DNA from: Ruegeria sp. YS9
GTDB taxonomy: Bacteria > Pseudomonadota > Alphaproteobacteria > Rhodobacterales > Rhodobacteraceae
Assembly (NCBI RefSeq): GCF_024628725.1
Contig: NZ_CP102409.1
Location: 1,583,001 to 1,647,000 of the forward strand
DNA: 64,000 nt
Direction: 5' to 3'
Shown: positions 21,952 to 33,088 of the stretch, piece by piece
Numbering within the stretch: position 1 is the stretch's first letter
How the letters are laid out: each line of letters opens with the position of its first letter
Position numbers and translations under genes: made by a program
The notes under the pieces: generated by a model
Told to the model about the DNA's origin: nothing
Database searches by the model: none
Seen by the model: only the letters and a program-made list of their open reading frames with translations

Positions 21952-23127
21952 ATGACGCTCAGCCGTACCGCCGCAACGTTCGCACCCCCGGTGATGGAGG
22001 CGCGCCGATGGGTCGAGGGCGTTTCCTTCCCATCCGACCGCCCGTTGATCAACGTAAGCCAGGCGGCCCCGGTCGATCCGCCGCCGCTGGCCTTGCGGCA
22101 GGCCATGGCCGAGTTCGCCGTTCGCGAAGACAGCGCGCATCTTTATGGCCCGGTTTTGGGCAATGACGATCTGCGCGCTGAACTGGCGGCGCAGATCAGT
22201 TCTCACTATGCAGCACGGGTAGATTCACCCCGGATCGCCATCACATCAGGCTGCAATCAGGCGTTTTCGGCCGTGATATCGGCGATCACCGGCGAAGCCG
22301 ATGAGGTCATTCTGCCAACCCCCTGGTATTTCAACCATAAAATGTGGCTGGACATGGCAGGGGTACAGGCCGTGGACCTGCCGACCGGCGATGACCTTCT
22401 ACCCGATCCAGAGCGTGCGCGCGGTTTGATTACGGACAAGACCCGCGCCATTGCGCTGGTCACGCCCAACAATCCGGGCGGCATCGAATACCCTGCCGAA
22501 CTTGTCAGGGCCTTTTACAACCTGGCCCGTGAAACCGGGATTCGCCTGATCGTCGATGAAACCTATCGCGATTTCGACAGCCGCAGCGGCCCTCCGCATG
22601 ATCTGTTTCAACAACCCGGATGGGACGAAACGCTTGTCCACCTGTACTCTTTTTCCAAGGCTTATCGTCTGACGGGCCACAGGGTTGGCGCCATCGCGAC
22701 AAGCCCGGAGCTGTCGTCCGAGGTTGAGAAATTTCTGGATACGGTCGCCATTTGCCCCGGCCAGATCGGCCAGTTCGCTGCGTTGTGGGGTATGCAAAAC
22801 CTGTCGCAATGGCTGGCCGGCGAGCGCGATGAAATTCTTGACCGCCGCGCAGCCATTGCAGAAGGGATGCCGGCGCTTGAAACCCGGGGTTGGCGGCTTT
22901 TGGGACTTGGGGCCTATTTTGCCTATCTCGAACATCCGTTCGACATGTCGTCAGACGAGCTTGCGCGCCGTCTGGTCAGCGAAGCCGGTGTGCTGCTGTT
23001 GCCCGGCACCATGTTCATGCCCGATCATGACCCGGATGGAAAACGGCAGGTGCGCATTGCTTTTGCCAATCTGGATCGGGCCGGGCTGGGCCAATTGTTC
23101 GACCGGTTGCAGGACCTGTCCTTCTAA
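21952..23127 (+). CDS. PLP-dependent class I/II aminotransferase
   Basis: The 391-residue aminotransferase is distinct from the one at 9515-10702. Landmarks are TSGCNQAFSAVISAITGE, TPNNPGGIEYPAELV, LIVDETYRDF, the Schiff-base lysine in YSFSKAYRLTGHRVGAIA, and the C-terminal VRIAFANLDRAGL. It is a proven fold-type I enzyme by motif, but the substrate is not evident. It lies 21 bases after gpt in the same direction, and the ppiD-like gene follows after 80 bases. Confidence 0.87.
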   Translation: MTLSRTAATFAPPVMEARRWVEGVSFPSDRPLINVSQAAPVDPPPLALRQAMAEFAVREDSAHLYGPVLGNDDLRAELAAQISSHYAARVDSPRIAITSGCNQAFSAVISAITGEADEVILPTPWYFNHKMWLDMAGVQAVDLPTGDDLLPDPERARGLITDKTRAIALVTPNNPGGIEYPAELVRAFYNLARETGIRLIVDETYRDFDSRSGPPHDLFQQPGWDETLVHLYSFSKAYRLTGHRVGAIATSPELSSEVEKFLDTVAICPGQIGQFAALWGMQNLSQWLAGERDEILDRRAAIAEGMPALETRGWRLLGLGAYFAYLEHPFDMSSDELARRLVSEAGVLLLPGTMFMPDHDPDGKRQVRIAFANLDRAGLGQLFDRLQDLSF

Positions 23128-23207
23128 GCTTGCCCCTCGGCGGTGTGCGTCGTATTCAGGGCCGCAACCGACAGGGCAGAACTCTGCCAAAAAAACAAGA
23201 GGGCATC

Positions 23208-25049
23208 ATGGCCGCAGGCGCTAAAAGTCTTTCGAAAACCTTTGTCTGGATTCTGATGGGCCTGCTGATGCTGGGCCTTGCGGGATTTGGCGCGGTCAAC
23301 CTCAGCGGGACGATCCGCACAGTTGCGCAAGTCGGCGACGAAAGCATCTCGGTCGATGACTATGTGCGCGAATTGCAGCGCGAAATCCGAGCGGTCGAAG
23401 CACAATCCGGGCAGCCTTTGCAGATGTCGCAAGCGCGCGAGCTGGGTTTGGATCGAAACGCCCTTGCCCGCCTGACCGCTTTGGCAGCGCTGGACAACGA
23501 GGTCCGTCAGCTTGGGATTTCCATCGGCGATGAGAACCTTCAGCAAGAGATCATCTCGATCCCGGCGTTTCAGGGTGTCAACGGAACTTTTGACCGAGAA
23601 TCCTATCGCTTTCAGCTGGAACAGGTCGGCATGACCGATTCCGAATTCGAATCCGATCTGCGCAAGGAATCCGCCCGAACCATCGTGCAGGGCGCTATCA
23701 TGGGCGGCGTGAAAATGCCCGCAACGATGACGGACACGATGGTCGACTACATCGGCGCGCGGCGCAGCTTTACGGTCGCAACTGTCGGGGCGGAAGCACT
23801 GGACACACCTGTGGCCGAACCAACGGACGCGCAGATCCAGGCATTCTACGATGACAATGGAGATCAGTTTACCCTGCCTCGCACCAAGCAGCTGACTTAT
23901 GCGATTCTGTCGCCTGCAATGTTGGTGGACACGGTCGAAATCGACGAAGACGCGTTGCGGAAGCTTTATGAAGAACGGTCCGACGAATACAACCAACCCG
24001 AACGCCGTCTGGTTGAACGTCTGAACTTCCCAAGCGAACAGGCCGCCAAGGACGCTTTGGCGCAGCTCGAGGTTGGCGGCACGACCTTTGAACAGTTGGT
24101 TCGGGATCGCGATCTGGAACTGAACGACATAGATCTGGGCGACGTGACGCGTGAGGATCTGGGCGAAGCTGCGGACGCCGTTTTTGCGGCCGAGCTTGAC
24201 GCTGTCGTGGGCCCGTTGCCTTCGGTGTTCGGTCCGGCCCTGTTCCGTGTCAACGGATCACTGGCCGCGAACAATGTTCCATATGACGAGGCCGAGCCGG
24301 CACTTCGGGAAGAGTTGGCGACTGAACGCGCCCGCCGCCTGATCGAGGCGCAATCCGAAGATATCAACGACATGCTGGCGGGCGGTGCCACTCTGGAAGA
24401 ACTGGCGGAAGAAACCGAAATGGAACTGGGTCAGATCGACTGGACCCGTGACAGCGACGAAGGCGTTGCGGCCTATGACGGGTTCCGAGCGGCCGCAGAA
24501 GCCGTGCAGGAAGGGGATTTTCCTGAAATTGCCTTCCTCGAAGACGGGTCAATTTTTGCCCTGCGCCTGGACGAGGTTCTGCCGCGCCGCCCGGAACCGC
24601 TGGAGAGCGCGCGCGACCGTGTCGCCGCGGCCTGGCAACAGGCCGAGACCAACAAAGCCCTGCGCGAAAAGGCGGATGCCATTCTGAACCAACTGGCCAC
24701 TGACGGTGATTTTGCCGCGACCGGCCTGCCCTTCCGCGTCGAAAACGCCCTGACCCGCACCGCGTTTCTGGATGACGTTCCCGCCGATTTCATGACCGAA
24801 GTATTCGCCATGGAACCGGGCGAGTTGCGCGTTATTGGCGGCAACGGTGCGGCCTGGATTGTGCGTCTGGACGAAATCCTGCCGCCGGCGGATACGGATG
24901 AACTGCGCCAGTTGCATGATGCCCTGAGCACACAGATGGATCAGGCTCTGGCACAGAATATTTTCAACGCCTATGTACGTGATGCCCAGACCCGGGCGCG
25001 CCCCGTCGTGGATCAGCAGGCTCTGAACGCCGTGCAGGCGAGCTTTTAA
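23208..25049 (+). CDS. PpiD-type membrane-anchored peptidyl-prolyl isomerase (SurA_N)
   Basis: The 613-residue protein has a short cytoplasmic N-terminus, one membrane anchor (about residues 11-33, FVWILMGLLMLGLAGFGAV), then a large acidic periplasmic part. The SurA_N-like helical domain spans about 35-190, followed by a parvulin-like region (about 250-370), which is weakly conserved, and a C-terminal helical section. PpiD is a chaperone at the SecYEG exit. The ATG at 23208 follows AAGAGGGCATC. It lies 11 bases before trpE, a conserved arrangement in this group though no functional link is known. Confidence 0.85.
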   Translation: MAAGAKSLSKTFVWILMGLLMLGLAGFGAVNLSGTIRTVAQVGDESISVDDYVRELQREIRAVEAQSGQPLQMSQARELGLDRNALARLTALAALDNEVRQLGISIGDENLQQEIISIPAFQGVNGTFDRESYRFQLEQVGMTDSEFESDLRKESARTIVQGAIMGGVKMPATMTDTMVDYIGARRSFTVATVGAEALDTPVAEPTDAQIQAFYDDNGDQFTLPRTKQLTYAILSPAMLVDTVEIDEDALRKLYEERSDEYNQPERRLVERLNFPSEQAAKDALAQLEVGGTTFEQLVRDRDLELNDIDLGDVTREDLGEAADAVFAAELDAVVGPLPSVFGPALFRVNGSLAANNVPYDEAEPALREELATERARRLIEAQSEDINDMLAGGATLEELAEETEMELGQIDWTRDSDEGVAAYDGFRAAAEAVQEGDFPEIAFLEDGSIFALRLDEVLPRRPEPLESARDRVAAAWQQAETNKALREKADAILNQLATDGDFAATGLPFRVENALTRTAFLDDVPADFMTEVFAMEPGELRVIGGNGAAWIVRLDEILPPADTDELRQLHDALSTQMDQALAQNIFNAYVRDAQTRARPVVDQQALNAVQASF

Positions 25050-25060
25050 ACGAGACCGAT

Positions 25061-26572
25061 ATGGCCCTGACACCCGAATTCGACACCTTCGCGCGCGCCT
25101 TTGAAGCGGGCGAAAACCAGGTTGTTTACACACGTCTGGCCGCCGATCTGGACACACCTGTGTCACTGATGCTCAAGCTGACGGGCGCGCAGAAAGACGC
25201 GTTCATGCTGGAATCGGTGACAGGCGGTGAGGTGCGTGGCCGCTATTCGATCATCGGTATGAAACCTGATCTGGTCTGGCGCTGTCGCGGCGAAACATCT
25301 GAGCTGAACCGCTCGGCCCGTTTCGATTCCGAGGCGTTCTCGCCTCAGGATGGCAACCCGATGGACAACCTGCGGGCGCTTCTGGCCGAAAGCCGTATAG
25401 AATTGCCCGATGACTTGCCGCAGGCCGCTGCCGGGCTGTTCGGGTATCTGGGATATGACATGGTTCGGCTGGTGGAACACCTTCCGAATGTGAACCCCGA
25501 TCCCCTGGGTCTGCCCGATGCGATCATGCTGCGCCCGTCTGTCATCGCGGTGCTGGATGGGGTCAAGGGTGAGGTAACAGTGGTGTCACCCGCCTGGGCC
25601 AGTGACGGTCAATCGGCCAAAGCTGCGTATGCGCAGGCGGCTGAGCGTGTAATGGATGCGGTCCGCGATCTGGAACGTGCCATGCCCGCAGAAACCCGCG
25701 ATCTGGGTGACGCGCGCGAAGTCGCCCCACCGGTGTCGAACTTCACCAAGTCCGGCTATATGAAGGCGGTTGAAAAGGCCAAGGAATACATCCGCGCGGG
25801 TGACATTTTCCAAGTTGTTCCTGCTCAGCGCTGGACGCAGGATTTTCCGCTGCCGCCATTTGCTCTCTACCGGTCCTTGCGGCGCACGAATCCGTCACCC
25901 TTCATGTTCTATTTCAACTTCGGCGGTTTCCAGGTCGTGGGCGCAAGCCCCGAGATTTTGGTGCGTGTGTTCGGCAATGAAGTCACCATTCGTCCCATCG
26001 CAGGCACCCGCCCCCGTGGCGCGACGCCAGAAGAAGACAAGGCGAATGAGCTTGATCTGCTGGCCGACAAGAAAGAACTGGCCGAGCATCTGATGCTGCT
26101 GGATCTGGGTCGCAACGATACCGGTCGCGTATCAAAGATCGGAACAGTACGCCCGACCGAAGAGTTCATCATCGAACGCTACAGCCACGTGATGCACATT
26201 GTGTCGAACGTGGTGGGCGAACTGGCCGAAGACAAAGACGCGCTGGACGCTTTCTTTGCCGGGATGCCTGCGGGCACCGTCTCGGGCGCGCCCAAAGTGC
26301 GCGCGATGGAGATCATCGACGAGTTGGAGCCTGAAAAACGCGGCGTTTATGGCGGCGGCGTCGGCTATTTCAGCGCGGGCGGCGACATGGACATGTGTAT
26401 CGCCCTGCGCACGGCCATCGTGAAAGATCAGAAACTCTATATCCAAGCCGGCGGTGGCGTCGTCTATGACAGCGATCCCGAAGCCGAGTTTATGGAAACC
26501 GTTCATAAATCCAACGCCATACGGCGCGCAGCAGCTGACGCAGCGCGGTTTACCGGGAACGGAAACGGCTAA
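25061..26572 (+). CDS. trpE: Anthranilate synthase component I
   Basis: The 503-residue large subunit makes anthranilate from chorismate with ammonia supplied by TrpG. Seen in order are the N-terminal regulatory region with LLESVTGGEVRGRYSIIG (Leu-Glu-Ser, the usual tryptophan-feedback site), the chorismate domain with DIFQVVPAQRW, PIAGTRPRGATPEED, DLGRNDTGRVS, and the C-terminal IQAGGGVVYDSDPEAEFMET. The length is normal. It is separated from trpG by the convergent polysaccharide deacetylase gene, with a terminator just after trpE. No attenuator leader is seen. Confidence 0.96.
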   Translation: MALTPEFDTFARAFEAGENQVVYTRLAADLDTPVSLMLKLTGAQKDAFMLESVTGGEVRGRYSIIGMKPDLVWRCRGETSELNRSARFDSEAFSPQDGNPMDNLRALLAESRIELPDDLPQAAAGLFGYLGYDMVRLVEHLPNVNPDPLGLPDAIMLRPSVIAVLDGVKGEVTVVSPAWASDGQSAKAAYAQAAERVMDAVRDLERAMPAETRDLGDAREVAPPVSNFTKSGYMKAVEKAKEYIRAGDIFQVVPAQRWTQDFPLPPFALYRSLRRTNPSPFMFYFNFGGFQVVGASPEILVRVFGNEVTIRPIAGTRPRGATPEEDKANELDLLADKKELAEHLMLLDLGRNDTGRVSKIGTVRPTEEFIIERYSHVMHIVSNVVGELAEDKDALDAFFAGMPAGTVSGAPKVRAMEIIDELEPEKRGVYGGGVGYFSAGGDMDMCIALRTAIVKDQKLYIQAGGGVVYDSDPEAEFMETVHKSNAIRRAAADAARFTGNGNG

Positions 26573-26579
26573 AAAAACA

Positions 26580-26613
26580 GGGGCGGCCGGTCAGATGATC
26601 ACCGCCCCTTTTC
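26580..26613. terminator. Terminator between convergent trpE and deacetylase genes
   Basis: GGGGCGG (26580-26586) pairs with CCGCCCC (26602-26608) around a 15-base loop, followed by TTTTC. The minus-strand exit reads CTGTTTTTTTAG after the stem, so the element can work for both converging genes. Confidence 0.85.
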
Positions 26614-26630
26614 GTTGCTTTCTGCACTGG

Positions 26631-28064
26631 TCACTGCACGTTTTTCATCATGACTGCCGAGATCGGAGCCATTGCCACGCGGTTGCCCCGATCTTCCAGC
26701 CCCCACAGCAACAGGGCTGAAATCGTCTCGGGACGCACGCGCCCCAGCATGACCACTGTCCCTTCCTGACCGGCACGGAAAGCGGCCTGATCCAGGAACC
26801 TGCGCATGATTTTGGGGTCCTGCCGTGCGCCGTCGATATCGCGGAAAACGACACTGGACGGAATTCCGTTTCGCGCCGCCAGTTTCTGAACGGTGTTGAG
26901 CCCATTGTCCTGCGTAATCAGCCCACGACCGGTTCCCGCAGCAATCGCGGCGACCTGATCGGCCAGTTTGCGATTGCCTTGAATCCCGCTGTTCACACCT
27001 TCCAGAATACCAACCGTTTCCGGCAGGGTATCCAGCCACACCGACAGCGACACCTCGGCGTCCTGTGCACTTGCCGCCTCGGGCAGATCCGCCAGTGCCA
27101 GCACCTCGAACCCGGCCTTGCGATGGCGTGCCATCTTTTCTGTCGCATCAGGGTCCGATGGGTTCACGGCGAAGCTGATCGGATACGGAAAGTCCTGCAA
27201 CGCTTCGGACCCGAATGAACCCTCGTCATCAATCAGAATGATGGACATCAGCGGCTTGGATTCGGGGTTTTCGAACTTTGCCGCAAAACGCTCGATCGGC
27301 TTGTCCGATTTCGGCTGTTCAGCCGAGGCCTGTTCCACGACGGGTTCATCATCGCGTTCCGTCAACGGTACGACGCGTTTCCCGATGATCGAGCTGGCAC
27401 TTGCTTTCTGCTCGCCCCCGATCTGGGGCAGCGCAGCGATGCGCGGCAGTTCACGTGGCATGGTGTCTTCATCGCCTTCCACGGCAATCGGGCTGTTTTC
27501 AAAGGGGTTCTGTTCTTCGGCCTCTGTCGACTCTGCCTCCGGTTCTGGCGCTGCCTGTGGCAGAGGGTCCGGTTCGGGCGCAAGCGCGGCCATCTCGGTG
27601 TTCTCGGGCTCGGCTGGCGGGGCCGGTGTTTCATCAATGACCGCAGGCAGCACATCGTCTGGCTGAATCGCGGGAACCTGACTTGGCTCTGGCAGGGCGG
27701 CGGGTGCTTCGATCACGAATGACACTTCATTTGCATCTGCTGATTCCGGTTGGATCAATTCGTCCGTTGCGGCGCCGACAACTGGCTGGGAATCGACTGA
27801 TGTTTCCAGACCCGACAGATCGGCCAGATCCTCGCTGGCCTCATCGGCGGCTTCTGGCGCACGCGGAGCCAGTTCCACCAGATCGGCGTCAGAACCGGCC
27901 TCAGCCACTTCAGCCGGAGCTTCGGGCGTTTCAGAAATCGTCGGTGCCGGTGCTTCGGTTGCGACAACCGGGGTATTCACCATCGGCGTCTTGAGAGACA
28001 CGACCGCGCCCAAGATCAAAACAACGATCGCGCCCGCGACCATTCCTCCGAAAAATCCGCCCAT
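26631..28064 (-). CDS. Divergent polysaccharide deacetylase-family protein with long acidic linker
   Basis: The 477-residue protein has an N-terminal membrane anchor (MGGFFGGMVAGAIVVLILGAVV), then about 220 residues rich in Pro, Ala and Glu with no predicted fold, and a C-terminal globular domain (about 260-477). That domain starts with MSIILIDDEGSFG and reads SFAVNPSDPDATEKMARHRKAGFEVLALADLPE, GLITQDNGLN and GTVVMLGRVRPETISAL, resembling the DUF610/YibQ divergent deacetylase family. Its usual metal-binding His and Asp are largely missing, so catalysis is doubtful. It is probably periplasmic, reaching across the envelope by the linker. It is convergent with trpE and divergent from trpG. Confidence 0.8.
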   Translation of the reverse strand: MGGFFGGMVAGAIVVLILGAVVSLKTPMVNTPVVATEAPAPTISETPEAPAEVAEAGSDADLVELAPRAPEAADEASEDLADLSGLETSVDSQPVVGAATDELIQPESADANEVSFVIEAPAALPEPSQVPAIQPDDVLPAVIDETPAPPAEPENTEMAALAPEPDPLPQAAPEPEAESTEAEEQNPFENSPIAVEGDEDTMPRELPRIAALPQIGGEQKASASSIIGKRVVPLTERDDEPVVEQASAEQPKSDKPIERFAAKFENPESKPLMSIILIDDEGSFGSEALQDFPYPISFAVNPSDPDATEKMARHRKAGFEVLALADLPEAASAQDAEVSLSVWLDTLPETVGILEGVNSGIQGNRKLADQVAAIAAGTGRGLITQDNGLNTVQKLAARNGIPSSVVFRDIDGARQDPKIMRRFLDQAAFRAGQEGTVVMLGRVRPETISALLLWGLEDRGNRVAMAPISAVMMKNVQ

Positions 28065-28262
28065 TTTCCTGCCTTTCGCCTCTTTCCTCTGCCTCGTCCA
28101 GCTCTGCGCCATCTGGTGTGGCGCTCGGCCAATTGAACGCGTCAGAAACGGTATGTCCTCTTGACGCTGCCGCTCAAGCCTGAGCATGTATGTGCGGACA
28201 TTATACCGTGGCCCGGGGCTGCATCGCCAGCCCGAAATGCCCAAGCGAAGATAAGTGCCCAA

Positions 28263-28840
<578 letters not shown>

Positions 28841-28844
<4 letters not shown>

Positions 28845-29860
28845 GCGACGCGCTTAAACCGCTGATCGGAGCCGCAGCCGATCGTCCTTTGACACGTGCC
28901 GAGGCCGAAAAGGCCTTTGCCATATTGTTCGATGGTGAAGCCACGCCCAGCCAGATCGGCGGTTTGCTCATGGCCATGCGAACACGCGGCGAGACGGTCG
29001 ATGAATACGCCGCGGCGGCGGCCGTGATGCGCGCGAAATGCAATGCCGTGAACGCACCCGAGGGGGCGATGGATATCGTCGGCACCGGTGGCGATGGCAA
29101 AGGCACCCTGAATATTTCGACCGCGACCGCTTTTGTCGTGGCCGGTGCCGGAGTCACGGTCGCGAAACACGGCAATCGCAACCTGAGCTCCAAATCCGGC
29201 GCGGCGGATGCATTGGGCCAGATGGGCATCAACGTCATGGTTGGCCCGCAAGTCGTTGAAAATGTGCTGAAAGACGTTGGAATCGGCTTCATGATGGCGC
29301 CAATGCACCACCCTGCCATCGCCCATGTGATGCCGTCCCGGCAAGAACTGGGAACGCGCACGATCTTCAATATTCTCGGCCCCCTGACCAACCCTGCTGG
29401 CGTCAAACGGCAATTGACCGGTGCCTTTAGCCGCGACCTGATCCGCCCGATGGCCGAAACGCTTGGCCTGCTGGGCTCGGACCGGGCCTGGCTGGTGCAT
29501 GGCTCGGACGGGACGGACGAGCTCACGATTACCGGCATCAGCTGGGTCGCCGCTCTGGAAGACGAGATGGTGAAAGAGGTCGAACTGCACCCAGAAGACG
29601 CTGGTCTTCCCGTGCATCCTTTCGAGGACATCATCGGAGGCACGCCCGAGGAAAACGCCGTTGCGTTCCGGGCTTTGCTGGACGGTGCCCCGTCAGCGTA
29701 TCGTGACGCGGTGCTGCTGAATTCGGCCGCCGCTCTGGTCGTCGCCGAAGCGGCAAATGATCTGCGCGAAGGCGTGGCCATGGCTGCTGAAAGCATCGAC
29801 AGTGGCAATGCCAAAAACAAAATCACGGCCTTGGCCGCCAAGACACAGGAAGCCGCATGA
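28841..29860 (+). CDS. trpD: Anthranilate phosphoribosyltransferase
   Basis: The 339-residue enzyme joins anthranilate to PRPP. The glycine-rich PRPP loop [17 protein letters not shown] is complete, with the [17 protein letters not shown] block and the FLGPLTNP-equivalent [14 protein letters not shown]. The C-terminal [13 protein letters not shown] is family typical. The length is normal for bacteria. It overlaps trpG by 4 bases upstream and trpC by 4 bases downstream. Confidence 0.96.
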
Positions 29861-30669
29861 CCGAAACCGTTCTGGACAGAATCAAAGCCTACAAACTGGA
29901 AGAGGTCGCGGCGGACAAGGCCCGGAAATCTTTGGAAACACTGGAAGGTGAGGCACGGGCCGCCTCGGAGCCCCGTGGCTTTGCCAATGCGCTGCAACAC
30001 GCCTCGCGGCAAGGCTATGGCCTGATCGCCGAGATCAAGAAAGCCAGCCCGTCCAAGGGGCTGATCCGGCCGGATTTCGACCCGCCCGTTCTTGCAAAGG
30101 CTTATGAAGATGGTGGCGCGACATGTTTGTCCGTCCTGACCGACACCCCCAGTTTTCAGGGCAAGAAAGAGTACCTGACGCAAGCACGCGAGGCGACATC
30201 CCTGCCCGCTTTGCGCAAGGATTTCATGTACGACCCGTATCAGGTGGTCGAAGCTCGCGCCCTGGGGGCGGACTGTATTCTGATCATCATGGCCTCGGTC
30301 AGTGATGATCAGGCGGCTGAACTGGAAAACACTGCATTCGATTGGGAGATGGACGTTCTGATCGAAGTCCACGACGAAGCAGAGCTTGAACGCGCGGCAC
30401 AGCTGAAAAGCCCGCTGATCGGTATCAACAACCGCAATCTGAAGACCTTCGAGACAACGCTCGACACGACGCGCCGCCTGTCCAAGCTGGTGCCCGCCGA
30501 TCGCACCATCGTTTGCGAAAGCGGATTGGGCACGCCAGACGATCTGAGGGACATAGCGCGGTATGGGGCCCGCTGCTTCTTGATCGGAGAAAGTCTGATG
30601 CGCCAGGACGATGTCGAAGCCGCAACGCGCCATATCCTGTCCAACCCGCTGATCCCCGGAGTGATGTGA
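29857..30669 (+). CDS. trpC: Indole-3-glycerol phosphate synthase
   Basis: The 270-residue TIM barrel closes the indole ring. It shows [21 protein letters not shown] with the catalytic lysine, [39 protein letters not shown], and the late [10 protein letters not shown] with [10 protein letters not shown]. It is single-function: no TrpF domain is attached. The gene starts in the trpD stop (ATGA) and its own stop shares a base with the moaC start (TGATG). Confidence 0.96.
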   Translation: MTETVLDRIKAYKLEEVAADKARKSLETLEGEARAASEPRGFANALQHASRQGYGLIAEIKKASPSKGLIRPDFDPPVLAKAYEDGGATCLSVLTDTPSFQGKKEYLTQAREATSLPALRKDFMYDPYQVVEARALGADCILIIMASVSDDQAAELENTAFDWEMDVLIEVHDEAELERAAQLKSPLIGINNRNLKTFETTLDTTRRLSKLVPADRTIVCESGLGTPDDLRDIARYGARCFLIGESLMRQDDVEAATRHILSNPLIPGVM

Positions 30670-31142
30670 TGCCACTGACCCATTTCGATGCCCAAGGTCA
30701 GGCACATATGGTCGATGTCTCGGGCAAGGAGGTGACAGATCGTGTCGCCGTTGCCGAAGGTCACATCAGGATGGCGCCTGAAACCTTTGAAATCATTTCC
30801 GAAGGTCGCGCCAAGAAGGGCGATGTTCTGGGCATTGCCCGTTTGGCCGGCATCATGGGCGCAAAGAAGACGCCGGACCTCATTCCGCTGTGTCATCCTT
30901 TGCCGGTGACCAAAGTGGCGGTCGAGCTTACACTTGACCCGGACCTGCCCGGTGTTCGGATCCAGGCCACCGTAAAGACCTCGGGCCAGACCGGAGTCGA
31001 GATGGAAGCGCTGACCGCCGTATCGACAGCCGCCTTGACGGTATACGACATGACCAAGGCCGTCGATAAGGCGATGGAGATAGGCGGCATTCGCGTTCTG
31101 CTTAAAGATGGCGGCAAATCAGGGCGTTACGAGGCGAAATGA
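30669..31142 (+). CDS. moaC: Cyclic pyranopterin monophosphate synthase
   Basis: The 157-residue enzyme works after MoaA in molybdenum-cofactor synthesis. Family blocks: [46 protein letters not shown] (Cys and His of the active site), [18 protein letters not shown], and the YDMTKAVDK motif. The length is typical. The start is fixed by the one-base overlap with trpC, and its stop overlaps the moeA start, so trp and moa/moe genes are transcribed together. Confidence 0.96.
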   Translation: MPLTHFDAQGQAHMVDVSGKEVTDRVAVAEGHIRMAPETFEIISEGRAKKGDVLGIARLAGIMGAKKTPDLIPLCHPLPVTKVAVELTLDPDLPGVRIQATVKTSGQTGVEMEALTAVSTAALTVYDMTKAVDKAMEIGGIRVLLKDGGKSGRYEAK

Positions 31143-32311
31143 TTACTGTCGAAGAGGCGCGCGCCCTGTTGTTCGATCTTGTGGGGCCATTGCCGGCGGA
31201 AGAGGTTCCACTGGCCCAGTCCGCAGGGCGCGTTCTGTCGCGGGACGTCACCGCCACGCGGGATCAACCGCCTTTTGCCGCCTCTTCCATGGATGGCTAT
31301 GCGGTCAAATCTGACGAGGTCGAACTGCACGCCATGTTCAAAGTCGTGGGCGAGTCAGCGGCCGGGCGTCGTTTTGAAGGCGCTGTAGGCCCAGGACAGG
31401 CCGTTCGCATCTATACCGGCGCCCCTGTACCCGAGGGTGCGGATTTCGTTGTGATTCAAGAGGATACGGACCGCCGCGGCGATCTTCTGACAATCACGGA
31501 CACACCCGGCGCCAAAACCAACATTCGGCCCGCTGGTGTGGATTTCAAGGCTGGCACGTCCATATCGGCCCCGCGTTTGATCCGCGCGGAAGATGTGGCC
31601 TTGATGGCCGCTATGAACATCCCCCGCGTCCCGGTTTCGCGCAAACCCGTGATCGCCCTCATCTCGACAGGAGACGAGTTGGTCATGCCCGGGGAAGAAC
31701 CCGGCCCGGATCAGATCATTGCGTCGAACACGTTTGGGCTGAAGGCAATGCTCGAAGGATTGGGGGCTGTGGTGCGCGTGCTTCCGATCGCGCGGGATAC
31801 TGTTTCGTCGCTCGAAACGGCCTTTGGCCTTGCGCAGGGGGCGGATCTGGTCGTGACGATCGGCGGGGCGTCGGTTGGCGATTATGACCTCGTGTCGGAC
31901 GTCTCGCAGGGGTTGGGAATGAAGCAATCCTTCTACAAGATCCGAATGCGCCCCGGAAAACCCCTGATGGCCGGTCGTCTCGGCAACGCGGCCATGGTCG
32001 GGTTACCGGGCAATCCGGTCAGCGCCATGGTCTGCGGCTATCTGTTTCTGGCTCCGATGGTGCGCCGGATGCTGGGGCTTGAACAGGTGCTGCCCTCCTT
32101 CCGCACGGCCCGGCTGAGTGGTCCTTTGCCCGAGAATGGCCCGCGCGAACATTATATGCGCGCCGTGGTGACGGATGCCGGTATCGAAGCTTGCGCAGAT
32201 CAGGACAGTTCGCTTCTCAGTGTACTGGCCCAGTCCAACGCGCTGTTGGTCCGCGCCCCAAACGATCCGGCGCGCGACATCGGGGAAATGGTCGAATACC
32301 TGCCGATCTGA
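31139..32311 (+). CDS. moeA: Molybdopterin molybdenumtransferase
   Basis: The 390-residue protein inserts molybdate into adenylated molybdopterin. The N-terminal blocks [20 protein letters not shown] and SSMDGYAV are clear, as is [17 protein letters not shown]. The MoCF-type domain is seen at [25 protein letters not shown] and [28 protein letters not shown]. The length is slightly short of the E. coli 411. It starts in the moaC stop (ATGA). lexA follows after a 78-base gap with its own promoter. Confidence 0.95.
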   Translation: MITVEEARALLFDLVGPLPAEEVPLAQSAGRVLSRDVTATRDQPPFAASSMDGYAVKSDEVELHAMFKVVGESAAGRRFEGAVGPGQAVRIYTGAPVPEGADFVVIQEDTDRRGDLLTITDTPGAKTNIRPAGVDFKAGTSISAPRLIRAEDVALMAAMNIPRVPVSRKPVIALISTGDELVMPGEEPGPDQIIASNTFGLKAMLEGLGAVVRVLPIARDTVSSLETAFGLAQGADLVVTIGGASVGDYDLVSDVSQGLGMKQSFYKIRMRPGKPLMAGRLGNAAMVGLPGNPVSAMVCGYLFLAPMVRRMLGLEQVLPSFRTARLSGPLPENGPREHYMRAVVTDAGIEACADQDSSLLSVLAQSNALLVRAPNDPARDIGEMVEYLPI

Positions 32312-32327
32312 CCTGCCCTCAAATTCA

Positions 32328-32356
32328 TTGACACAAAACGTGAACATGCGTAGAAC
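32328..32356 (+). promoter_or_regulatory. lexA promoter with alphaproteobacterial LexA box
   Basis: A good -35 TTGACA is at 32328-32333, and 17 bases further lies TAGAAC as the -10. The SOS box GAAC-ATGCGTA-GAAC (32342-32356), the reverse complement of the alphaproteobacterial GTTC-N7-GTTC form, covers the spacer and the -10. LexA bound here would block its own promoter. Confidence 0.88.
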
Positions 32357-32389
32357 AAAAGAAAACGCATGAGCGACGAGGTGTGAGCG

Positions 32390-33088
32390 ATGCTGACCAA
32401 GAAGCAATTGGATTTGCTGGAATTCATCCACAAACGCGTGCAGGCGGACGGTGTTCCGCCCAGTTTTGATGAAATGAAGGCTGCTCTCGACCTGCGGTCG
32501 AAATCCGGCATTCACAGGTTGATCACCGCATTGGAGGAACGCGGGTTTATCCGCCGCCTTGCCCATCGCGCTCGGGCCATTGAGATTGTGAAACTGCCCG
32601 AAAGCCTTGGCGGCGAGCCAACGGCCGGCTTTACACCCCGCGTTATCGAAGGTGACAGGCCCAAGGGTCCCCGCCCTGCGAACGTGGAGCCTGTATCGGT
32701 GGACGCGCTGGAGCTGCCAGTCATGGGCCGGATCGCAGCCGGTGTTCCCATCGAAGCAATCAGCCATGTTTCGCATCACGTGGCCGTCCCCGGCCCCATG
32801 GTTTCGGGACAGGGTCAGCATTATGCATTGGAAGTTCGCGGTGATTCGATGATCGATGCCGGCATCAATGACGGTGATGTGGTCGTCATCCGGGAAACCT
32901 CGACCGCGGATAACGGCGACATTGTGGTTGCTCTGGTCGAAGATCAGGAAGCGACCCTCAAGCGGTACTTCCGCCGCGGCAATGCAATCGCGCTGGAGGC
33001 TGCAAACCCGGCCTATGAAACGCGCGTCCTGCCCGAAGAGAAGGTCAAGGTTCAGGGCCGGTTGGTCGGACTGATCCGCACCTATTGA
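32390..33088 (+). CDS. lexA: LexA repressor
   Basis: The 232-residue SOS repressor has an N-terminal winged helix (about 1-65, [39 protein letters not shown]) and a C-terminal S24 protease domain. The self-cleavage bond is Ala117-Gly118 (RIAAGVP), and the catalytic dyad is Ser153 (GDSMIDAGI) with Lys191. The linker between domains is longer than in E. coli, as in other alphaproteobacteria. Autoregulation is indicated by the LexA box over its promoter. Its stop codon overlaps the end of the convergent comEC by 7 bases. Confidence 0.97.
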   Translation: MLTKKQLDLLEFIHKRVQADGVPPSFDEMKAALDLRSKSGIHRLITALEERGFIRRLAHRARAIEIVKLPESLGGEPTAGFTPRVIEGDRPKGPRPANVEPVSVDALELPVMGRIAAGVPIEAISHVSHHVAVPGPMVSGQGQHYALEVRGDSMIDAGINDGDVVVIRETSTADNGDIVVALVEDQEATLKRYFRRGNAIALEAANPAYETRVLPEEKVKVQGRLVGLIRTY

